Of a stretch of 60,000 nucleotides of DNA, positions 40,801 to 52,302 are shown piece after piece. The stretch spans positions 282,225 to 342,224 of the forward strand of contig NW_019775114.1 of NCBI RefSeq assembly GCF_001039355.2, given 5' to 3'. The notes beneath the pieces were generated by a model. It ran no database searches, was not told the DNA's origin, and was given only the letters and a program-made list of their open reading frames with translations. The position numbers and the translations under genes were made by a program. Positions within the stretch are counted from its first letter, which is position 1. Every line of letters starts with the position of its first letter. The DNA is from Lingula anatina. Lineage: Eukaryota; Brachiopoda; Lingulata; Lingulida; Lingulidae.

Positions 40801-43800
40801 CAGGGAGTTAGGTCGATCTAAAGTAGATCAATCTTATCTCTGGAAATGGGGTCTATGTTTCAATGTAAGTTTAAATAAATTTACCGTATGGTCATACAGA
40901 GTGAAAAGATAAATGGAGCCTTAAATGTGTGTGAGAACATAATATGTCTTAGTCAAATGTTGCTATTGTCGCCATAAATGAAGCTGGAAATGTTCTTTTG
41001 CTTTTTGAGTGTAAATTTTGTATCAGTTTGGATAACAATTTGGTGGCAGTATCGAGGTTAAGAGACATAACACCTCAGTTCTCAAACGCTTTGACTATTA
41101 GTTAGAAACTTCCTGGTGACTGTCTTGTAAACTGTTTTTGTCCATTTCGTTTGATGATTCTATAATTTCAATAATCCCTGATTGACATGTCCATGTTGCT
41201 GTTTGTAGTCTGCTGTATATAATCATCCATTGTGGGACTAGATTCCTTGCCAAGTAAAAGAGGTGGGGATGGGGGGGGGGTGGAGGGGGGATATCTGTAG
41301 AACTGAACATGTAAGCTAATGGTTGTTGTGGAGCTTTCTATATTTCATCACTGGATGGTAAGAACATAGAGACGTCTCAGTGATAGTACCAACAGGCCAG
41401 ATTGTCCCAGGGGAGACATTTGTTGTGTTAATTGAATTGCTCCCAATGCACAGGATACTTTATTACAGCCTGTAATGAGGTATATGGAGAAATCAGGCTT
41501 CAGCAAGCAGCACATTGGCTCTGCAGTCTCTGCCTTTAGTTTTTGGGAAATTTATCCATTCAGTAGAACCTAGAGATCGTTTCATTCATACAAGGCATGA
41601 ACACAAAAAATTCATTTTCAACATTAAAATATCCAATATATGTATTTTTTAGACATTGCACAAATAATCCATTCATTGATGAACAGTTAACAAACCCCAG
41701 CTTAATTTTGTAAGGCCCATATTTCACACAGACCACGAATCCCAAGAATCGCCAGGAATTGAGAAATTTCAGGATTCGTGAGGATTCGTGAGATTTTGCC
41801 AATTTTCTGGTCTAATTTGACATGCTCACGGTTCAGTTACGATACAGGTACGATAAGGTTACGAATATTCGTGGGATTCGGCTGGAATCGTGAGATTTTG
41901 CCAATTTTCTGGTCTAATTCGACACGCTCTACGATTCAGTTACGATACAGGTGCGATAGTGTTACGAATATTCGTGGGATTTGGCTGGAATCGCACGAAT
42001 ATTGTCAAGAAATTCACTACGATTTTTTGGAATCGGGAGTTCGTGGCCAAAACTTTGAACAGCTTAAATATTTTGCCACGAATTCTCGATTCATCAAGAA
42101 TTGCAAGAACTGACTACGATTATATACGAATCTGTTAAGAACTTCACGAACTGATTACGATTCAACCACGAATCCTGAAATTTTCAATTCCTGGCGATTC
42201 GTGGGATTCGTGGTCTGTGTGAAATAGGGGCATCAAAGTTTTTGCCACCAATCCCTGTTGGTCATGAAGTGCAAGAACTGACTACGAATATATACGAATC
42301 TGTTAAGAACTTCACGAGCTGATTACGATTCAACCACGAATCGTGAAATTTGTCAATTCCTGGCCATTCGTGGGATTCGTGGTCTGTGTAAAATAGGGGC
42401 ATAACAGAGACATTGCCTTTCATGGCAAGGAAATCTTATACTTGAAAGANTGGGAGGGAACTGAGCATATTTTGTCGCTCTATTTGGTATTTACTACATG
42501 TGAGGAAGAAATGTTTCTCATCCTCTATTTCCGTTTTACAGCTTGTGCAGGTTCTTTGTTCCAGGGTGATTTTCATGTGCCTGCCTTTCTCTATCGCTAG
42601 CTCGTGGTCACTAATTCTCATTTTGGCTAAGTATTTTTTGTCTGAGCTTGTGGCGTTCATTTTTAAGTAATTTTTAAGTAATTATGGAATGGGGTATTGA
42701 TTTCATTTGCACCTTATTCTGTATATGTATTTTTATGTAAGGCAAATGCAGCCATTGCTTTGAATTTACTTTAGCAGCATTCTTCAGACATGTTCTCATC
42801 AGGATCATCTTAAACTTAAGAGAGGCCAATTCATTTCTTGGACATGTTCTCAACCAGATCAACTAAAACCTGAAAGGCACTAATTCAAATCCTCTTTATT
42901 TAGTATTACTCACAATTTACTACTTAAAAAATATAATATATACTTAATTATTTATTTATTAAATATGTATTTATTTTGAAGTTTGTAAACTATCATGGCA
43001 GTCTGTTTACTGTTTATGTTGACATTGATGTGAACCCACCCAGTGGTGTACCAGATAGCATGGACTCAGATGGCAAACTCTCTCAGGATAAAACTGTTAC
43101 AAAAAATTGATCAAAATGAATCCAGACATTTCTAAGAAATGCAACCATCAGTAGATGAGAGTATTTATTGTGTTTGTATCAGAGTAAATAAGGCAGTGTA
43201 ATTATATGGTGTTTTTACATCTGTTTTTTTAAAAGAGTATAATCAGCGTGGCCAGCTGAGAAAGTCCCAGGTGAACAGGGAGATCCCCTGATACTTCTAG
43301 AAAATGTTCTTAACATGAAAACCATGAACAGGAAAGCATTAAGAAGTGACCACAAAGAGACATTACTACAAATACAGGCCTCATGAACGATGATTGGTTT
43401 GAATTGGTTATTCAGCATTCATGATCACAAACCTGAAAAATATGCACTTAAAATGACCTAATACAAACAAACAATTGTCATTATAAATTGGAAACAAAAG
43501 TGTTGACTTAATAGTATAGCCTAGTTTCTTTTTTAACTTTAAAGACACAAGAAGGGAGGGAGGGAGGGTATGCCAGCTCACTGGGCATGAAACATGATAA
43601 AGAGGACACCAAAGTAAAACTACATATTATCAGGATAATTGTGTGCAATGGTGGAAAATGGATTCTAAATGCCAAGCTAGACTGTTCTGTTAATATGGTA
43701 CAGCTGAGGACAGAGCTATCACTCTAAGAAAATTGTATCCTTGATTTCATTATCTCTTGCAGAATTTACTCACAGTAGACTTTTGAACTAGCTTGATACA

Positions 43801-45289
43801 CCTCTAGTAAAACCTGGTGTGTTTGTGCACTTTCACATGCATCGGTTAGAGTGTGCTTTTCTCTTGAGGGAGTGTGAGTGTATATGTGTGTGTGTGTGTC
43901 TTTGTGTGTGTGTGGGCTCGCGCAAGGATACATTTTCTTATGCAACTAAACTAGTGCCTTGTCTTGTTGGTCTTGTCTTGGAGAGAGCCAGGTTTGCAGC
44001 ATTTTGTTCAAATGTGTAAACGTTCCTCCTCGGAGTGTGGGGTTCTGTGGAGTCTCTCAGTTGTTAAGGATTCCATTTAAATTCTGCTGAGACTTGTCTA
44101 GCTGGTAACAATGTTAGGGTGGTTGATGGTTCAGGAAATGGAAGGAAGACTACCGGGTGATTGGTGATCTTCTATTTGTTTAGAGCACCTGTTAAGTTCA
44201 CTTGTACTCTCTTAAGGGGGATTTGGTGTTGCTGAGAAAGTTTGGTAGATTTTTTACAGAAAGTGATTGATTAATTCAGTATACATTTAAGGGCTCATTT
44301 CAAATATGTCACACAAAAATAAAATCTTTCAGTTAAGGTGCCTTCTTAAAGATGCTTTTCCATATTTGATTAATTGGATCTTTGATTGATTCTTTGATGC
44401 ACCTGTCCAATAATTCATCCTTTCATTTCTTCATTCATTAGTGCATTTATCTATTCATGGAAATTTAAAGTAATTTCATCCTAGAAGATAATAAAAGGTG
44501 CAAATTAGGTGTCAAGGAAGAGTTAATGCACTCCTACAAACTTTCTGAATGTCAGTAATGGATAAAGAATAAAGTCCTACTGAAAAGAGAGGAGTTAATT
44601 TCCTGTATGTGTGCAGCCTCCCAGCCCAATTGTTCAACTTAGCAAATACATTGGATTCGACAGCTGAATCAATGAGGGAAAGATGGATGCTTTCTGCTTG
44701 GTACGGTACTTATTCACTTGATTTGAACAAAATGGATTAATTCTTTCGGGGTGATCATATATTGCATGTAATGCCTTAGAAAGATGATTTAGTATTTCCA
44801 AAAAATAAAGGTCTTGGATCATGACAAAATTTTTATTTAGTGAGTAAAAAATTAGCAACGCTTGAAAGGAAAAGTTGGGGGCTTTGAAATCCATGAGTAT
44901 TTACCGTACTTCTGTTTCTCCACTGTCAGAGAGAGTGTGAGCATTGATTTCACCACTGCCAGTGGACACCAGGTGTCAGTGAGGATGGGGGTGGTGGTGA
45001 CCGCCAATGTTTTCTCTGTAACCTTCTTCTTAACACAACTGTCCAGTGAAGCTTGGATTTTTAATAGAACATGTAATGTGACCATTATGTCCATGAAACA
45101 GTTCAGACAAGGTATAGTGAGATTTTTATTGTTATTATTATATTTTTAGTAGTAGTATTGTTTATCTATGCATTGTTAGTGTGATTTTGGGAAATACAGA
45201 TTAACATAGGAACAGAGGGAATGAGAATAGAGAAAGAGACAGACAGACTGACTAAGAATCTTCATCAGACAAACTGTAATAATGAAACT

Positions 45290-45327
<38 letters not shown>

Positions 45328-48089
45328 ATTAGTTTACTAATTTTGTGTCAGTTCAAACCCTTTTACATTATATTTTAGAAGTACAAATGATATATGCTTA
45401 TTAAGAGAGATTCCTGTTGAAAGATTTAATACAAATATAGAAGTAGATAATTTATTTTCTTTTTTTCACACACATTCACTTTTGCTCACTGGAGATGTTT
45501 TTATGTCCCAGACCCTATTGTACTAACTGTGGATCGATCTATCTCCATGGGGATTCTCACTAAATTGCTATCAACTTAAGTAGCTTAGATGTCTGTCATG
45601 CCTACTGAAGCTGCTAGGGGATTATTAATGATTGTTTGGCAGCTTCAGTAGGCATGTCAGACATCTAAGCCACTTAAGCTTAAAGCAATTTAGCAAGAAA
45701 TCCCTCAGAGAGGATCGATCCTGTTAGATCAATCTAGGTATGGGAACCCAGTCTAAGATCTACTCACAGTGTGATAAACAGATAAGTCTTTTTCAACACA
45801 GAATTAATACATTCAAGCCAGCATGCTATTGAATGGTATTTTAATAAAAACTGTGGTATATTTTTTAGTGTCAGATTCACAAATAGACTAATTTAGATAA
45901 GACCCTGTCACAGTAATATAAGTCATTACTCACATCTCCTCATAATACATTTCAACCATTACTGATAACGACTTATGTTAAAACGAAAGTCTATTTTGGA
46001 AAATCTTTAGGATTCATCTGTGTTTTACCTACCTTTTATCATACACAGTGTGGGATAGTCACATTGTCTCAGTTTGTGGGACAAACATGTGAATTGACAG
46101 ATTTCTTTGCAGTCTTTGATTATTCCTGTCTATCACTGGGTGTAGCTGAGAAACTGGCTGAGAACAGTGGGATCTATTTGGTCTAATTTTACATTTGCTT
46201 ATTAGCTTTCATGTTTGAGACTCCTCACATATCTCACATGACAGAAAAGAAAGTTGCAAGTGCTTGCAAAGAAAGTTATTAAAATTTTCTTATACTTTGA
46301 GAAGTTAATTAAAAATCAAAAGCGGTGAGAGATCAAGTGGGAGATTGAAATACGTTAGAACTATGAGTTACTTTGGCATTTGAATCCCAGAGAAATCCAA
46401 CTCCTCCACTGGTGAATTCAGTTCAGATAGTTCCAGTCCAGGTTGCCATGACAACAAGAGTTAGCTGAAAAGTCCAGTCTAAGCAGCAGTAGTAGGATGT
46501 TTCAGACAATTGATCTTGACATTTTGTTGAAGTCCCAGTTGCCATTCATCCTCCTCTCCATTAACTATGGCCCTGGTTGTGTTATTGATGCCCGCGTGTA
46601 CCCCTGGGGTGTTGGAAAGTACAGAAGAATTGAGATGGATTCTATTGGAATAAAGTAGAAAAGCACTTTTAGCATTTTTTCTGCATTAGAATTTATTGAA
46701 TATATTGTGTAAATATCAGCTGAGAAATAGATGCAAGTACTGTATCAGAGAGCACTGCCCCCTCACCATAGGGCCCTTACCCTGTCAACTTAATTCTTAT
46801 ATGCTTCAGGGTTTAAAGGTACAAAGTACATGCTTTTTTTCATGTAAAAAAATGCCCATGGTTATAACAACATAATCCTCACGCATTCAAGATATATTTC
46901 TATCTATTCTAGGCAGTGCATTCATTATGACGCCTCCTGAGAATACCACAGTAAGGGAGTTCCAGAAGGTGAAGCTGAACTGCCAGGCTGAGGGATACCC
47001 TGAAAATATCACCTACAGGTGAGTCTTCCATAGCAACATCACCTACAAATAGGCCTTTCCTAGCAACATCACCTACAGGTGAGTCTTCCCTAGCAATGTC
47101 ACCTACAGGTGAGTCTTCCCTAGCAACCTACAAATAGGCCTTTCCTAGCAACATCACCTACAGGTGAGTCTTCCCTAGCAATATCACCTACAGGTGAGTC
47201 TTCCCTAGCAACATCACCTACAGTTAAGTCTTCCCTAGCTACCTACAGGTGAGTCTTCCCTAGCAAAATCACCTACAAATAGGCCTTTCCTAGCAACATT
47301 ACCTACAGGTGAGTCTTCCCTAACAAAATCACCTACAAATAGGCCTTTCCTAGCAACATTACCTACAGGTGAGTCTTCCATAGCAGTGTCACCTACAGGT
47401 GATTCTCCTCGTTTCCAAGGTACTTGTATAATCACTAGCTTTTCTGTATTCTACTCAATGCCCGGAGGAGGTGTATTCATCTTATAATGTGACTGCATTC
47501 AGAGAGTTAGTTGGAACCACCTACAATGATAGTTTAATTGTAAATGCACCCATAAACAAAAAAGGAGTGTACGAAATTGCTTCTGCTAAATGAACATTAA
47601 GCATTATTATTTAATTATATCATATATCTTTCAGATGGTACAGAGACAATGTGGATGTAAAGTTACACCCAAAGTTCATGGAGCGTGGTGAAATTCAAAT
47701 TGATGGCCGTTTGGTCATTAGTAATGTTCTCCGCACAGACTCAGGATGGTACAGGTGTCGACCCACTAACGGCATTGGCATGGCCCCAGAGGCTAAGGCG
47801 TATCTCAACGTGACCTGTAAGTAGGCTAAGGCATATCTCAACGTGACCTGTAAGTAGGCTAAGGTATATCTCAGTGTGACCTGTAAGTAGGCAAAGGTAT
47901 ATCTCAATGTGACCTGTAAGTAGGCTAAGGTATATCTCAATGTGACCTGTAAGTAGGCTAGCCTGTTCACAACTGTACTATTTCTTTTATTGTACCACCA
48001 GCGTAGGCGCTGGCGGTACACATGGTTTTAGTCCCGACCCGTATGTTCCGCCGGCTCCTGCGGCTCCGCCGCCATGTCATCGTTACNTT

Positions 48090-48149
<60 letters not shown>

Positions 48150-51100
48150 GTTTACTAATTTTGTGTGAGTTCAAACCCTTTTATATTATATTTTAGAAGT
48201 ACAAATGATATGTGCTTATTAAGAGAGATTCCTGTTGAAAGATTTAATACAAATATAGAAATTGTAAAGTAGATAATTTATTTTCTTTTTTTCACACACA
48301 TTCACTTTTGCTCACTGGAGATATTTTTTATGTCCCAGACCCTATTGTACTAACTGTGGATCGATCTATCTCCATGGGGATTCTCACTAAATTGCTATCA
48401 ACTTAAGTAGCTTAGATGTCTGTCATGCCTACTTAACCTGCAAGGGGATAATTAATGATTGTTTGGCAGCTTCAGTAGGCATATCAGACATCTAAGCCAC
48501 TTAAGCTGAAAGCAATTTAGCAAGAAATCCATCAGAGAGGATCGATCCTGTTAGATCGATCTAGGTATGGGAACCCAGTCTAAGATGTACTCACAGTGTG
48601 GTAAACAGATAAGTCTTTTTCAACACAGAATTAATATATTCAAGCCAGCATGCTATTGAAGGGTATTTTAATAAAAACTGTGGCATATCTTTTAGTGTCA
48701 GATTCACAAATAGACTAATTTAGATAAGACACTGTCACAGTAATATAAGGTCATTACTCACATCTCCTCATAATACATTTCAACCATTACTGATAACGAC
48801 TTATGTAAAAACGAAAGTCTATTTTGGAAAATCTTTAGGATTCATCTGTGTTTTACCTTTTATCATACGCAGTGTGGGACAGTCACATTGTCTCAGTTTG
48901 TGGGACAAACGTGTGAATTGACAGATTTCCTTGCAGTCTTTGATTATTCCTGTCTATCACTGGGTGTAGCTGAGAAACTGGCTGAGAACAGTGGGATCTA
49001 TTTGGTCTAATTTTACATTTGGTTATTAGCTTTCATGTTTGAGACTCCTCACATATCTCACATGACAGAAAAGAAAATTGCAAGTGCTTGCAAAGAAAGT
49101 TATTAAAATTTTCTTATACTTTGAGAAGTTAATTAAAAATCAAAAGCGGTGAGAGATCAAGTGGAGGATTGAAATACGTTAGAACTCTGAGTCACTTTGG
49201 CATTTGAATCCCAGAGAAATCCAACTCCTCCACTGGTGAATTCAGTTCAGATAGTTCCAGTCCTGGTTGCCATGACAATAAGATTTAGCTGAAAAGTCCA
49301 GTCTAAGAAGCAGTAGTAGGATGTTTCAGACAATTGATCTTGACATTTTGTTGAAGTCTCAGTTGCCATTCATCCTCCTCTCCATTAACTATGGCCCTGG
49401 TTGTGTTATTGATGCCCGCGTGTACCCCTGGGGTGTTGGAAAGTACAGAGGAATTGAGATGGATTCTATTGGAATTAAGGAGAAAAGCACTTTTAGCATT
49501 TTTTTCTGCATTAGAATTTATTGAATATATTGTGTAAATATCAGCTGAGAAATAGATGTAAATACTGTATCAGAGAGCACTGCCCCCTCACCATAAGGCC
49601 CTTACCCTGTCAACTTAATTCTTATATGCTTCAGGGTTTAAAGGTACAAAGTACATGCTTTTTTTCATGTAAAAAGAAAAAAATGAGTTAAAACAACATG
49701 ATCTTCATGCATCAAAGATATATTGCTGTCTATTTCAGGCAGTGCCTTCATTATGACACCTCCTGAGAATACCACAGTGAGGGAGTTCCAGAAGGTAAAG
49801 CTGAACTGCCAGGCTGAGGGATACCCTGAAAATATCACCTACAGGTGAGTCTTCCATAGCAACTTCACCTACAAACAGGCCTTTCCTAGCAACATCACCT
49901 ACAGGTGATATTTCTGAAAACTAAAATTAAGACAACAGAAGGCAATTTCAGAGTTTTCATTAGTTCAGTTCATTTACTTATGGTAGCATTTACAATGAAT
50001 CTATTGAACTAAGCAGTTCAAAGTTACTTTGCAAGAACTCTTGCTGAATGCAATCAGATTAATATGTCTCTTCTTGTTCCCAAGGTACTCGTATAATCAC
50101 CAGGAGGAGGTGTATTCATCTTATAATATGATTGCATTTAGTGAGAGTCGCCAGAGAGTTAGTCCCCAGAGAGTTAGTCCGCAGAGAGTTAGACCCCAGA
50201 GAGTTAGTCAGAACCACCTACAATGATAGTTTCATTGTAAATGCACCCATAAACATAAAAAGGGTGTACGAAATTGCTTCTGCTAAATGAACATTAAGCA
50301 TTATTATTTAATTATATCATATATCTTTCAGATGGTACAGAGACAATGTAGATGTAAAGTTACACCCAAAGTTCATGGAGCGTGGTGAAATTCAAATTGA
50401 TGGCCGTTTGGTCATTAGTAATGTTCTCCGCACAGACTCAGGATGGTACAGGTGTCGACCCACTAACGGCATTGGCATGGCCCCAGAGGCTAAGGCGTAT
50501 CTCAACGTGACCTGTAAGTAGGCTAAGGCTTATCTCAACGTGATCTGTAAGTAGGCTAAGGCATATCTCAACGTGACCTGTAAGTAGGCTAAGGCATATC
50601 TCAATGTGACCTGTAAGTAGGCTAAGGCATAGCTCAGTGTGACCTGTAAATAGGCTAAGGCATATCTCAATGTGACTAGTAAGTAAGCTAAGGCGTATCT
50701 CAACATGACCTGTAAGTAGGCTAAGGCATATCTCAGTGTGACCTGTAAATAGGCTAAGGCATATCTCAATATGACTGTAAGTAGGCTAAGGCATATCTCA
50801 ATGTGACCTGTAAGTAGGCTAAGGCATATCTCAATATGACTGTAAGTAGGCTAGCCTGTTCACAACTGTACTATTTCACACATGTGATGCAGGGTATTCC
50901 TGGCACTAGAATTCTTTTCCTAAATGAAAAAAGAAAATATGGAAATATCCTGTATATGCTTTAGATAAAGAAAATATCACCTTGGCCAAAGAAAATTTTA
51001 TCATTTCAAATACGGTTAGATTGTTTTATTAACGACATGTTTTTCTTTTATTAAATAGTTACAAACTTGCCCTTTGATACAAAAATATAAAACTGCTATG

Positions 51101-52269
51101 TTCTGCAAATGTTTCTCCAGACAGACTGTTGTAATGATAAATTGTAGGGGAAAACAAAACAAAGTTCTTGGAGCAATTAGTGAATTTTTTTTTCGTCAAC
51201 ATTGGCATAGCCCCTTCTCTCCTAAGGTTCTGCCAGATGGCGCTGTATGATGGAGAGTTATGGGAATAGGGGCATTAGTTAATTCTTTTCTGTTTATTGT
51301 GGAGAGAGGGAATTTCTTGTACTTACATCTTATGGGATTACAGGACAAATGCACTGTGATTTCTTCCATGACGGCTTTACAGGAAATGTAATTAGACCTA
51401 AAAATAGAGCCCATGTCTTTTGTACGTACAGCGGTGATGATTCTTCATTCATGTGAAGGTCTGTTACTTCAGGATTAATGGCTATTGGCTGTCTGCATCC
51501 GACGCATAAGATGAGGAACCCAGCCAATGTTGACATTCTCATTTATCTGCTTATGCCTTGTAAGAATTGGGCTTGGGTACATCTCTCTCAGCTCACATCA
51601 ATTTATGGAATTATATCCAAAAGCTGATAATGTTTTGATTTGGCTTTTACTTTTTTAATTTTTTAAAAATAGGTTCAAAAATTGACAATGATTGAATGGG
51701 AAATAATTATTGGACTTAAATAGAATTCAGAGGTGATCTAAGTCATCTTGTTTTCAGCAAAACTCTGTATTTGTTCTCTTAATGTCAAATCTCTGTGTGC
51801 TATAAGTAAACTGATCATTGTCACCATCATGGTGGTGGCACTTATTGTCAGCCATTGACTTGATACCCCACTAAACTAAGGGACCATTCCCACAGATATT
51901 TGGTTCGATCTATCTTCCTGGGGAGTCTCACTAAATTGCTATCAACTTAACCAGCTTAAATGTCTGTTACGCCTAGTTAAGCCCCAGGGAGTAAGACTGA
52001 TCCAGTTGGATCATTCTAGACATGGGAAGCCAGACTTATATTTACACAAGATATAGCTGAAGATAGATTCCCCTGTGGTAATATCATGAGCTGATTTTAT
52101 CAATTTTACTTCTCTCAGATCCACCAGAGGTGTTGCCAGTGGAACGCAATGTATATTTTCCCAAAGGCATGACGGACTACCTGCCGTGCCCCATAGACGC
52201 CAACCCACCTGTCTACACTGTCACCTGGACCAAGAATAACCAGCTGGTGGATTTGTCTAGCAATGGCAG

Positions 52270-52302
<33 letters not shown>

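Larger units (their letters stand above)
33242..41830. repeat. Duplicated block 3, copy 2 (haplotype)
   Basis: Second copy of 24693-33224. Sixteen bases (CTCTCTGATCCTCTAG) between the n and this copy are absent from copy 1 but recur near 59961. The CT tract at 37851-37914 has a different structure from that of copy 1. Confidence 0.93.
45289..47990. repeat. Duplicated block 4, copy 1 (haplotype), holds Ig3
   Basis: About 2.7 kb recurring at 48088-50870. Starts in a CT microsatellite (45292-45324). After 47990 it is replaced by an unrelated GC-rich sequence up to the n at 48087. Confidence 0.92.
48088..50870. repeat. Duplicated block 4, copy 2 (haplotype)
   Basis: Second copy of 45289-47990, starting in a longer CT tract (48088-48145) right after the n. 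The two splice-site arrays inside differ in unit number from copy 1. Confidence 0.92.

Noticed and set aside
44852-45149. Overlapping open frames on both strands near 45 kb
   Set aside because: No recognisable domain, no suitable acceptor/donor pair, and the opposite-strand openness looks like chance.
46501-46660. Conserved open frame MFQTIDLDILL.. (also 49321-49524) as a further exon
   Set aside because: The two copies differ by a premature stop (TAG against GAG-type codon), no family similarity, and phase would not fit Ig2 to Ig3 splicing.
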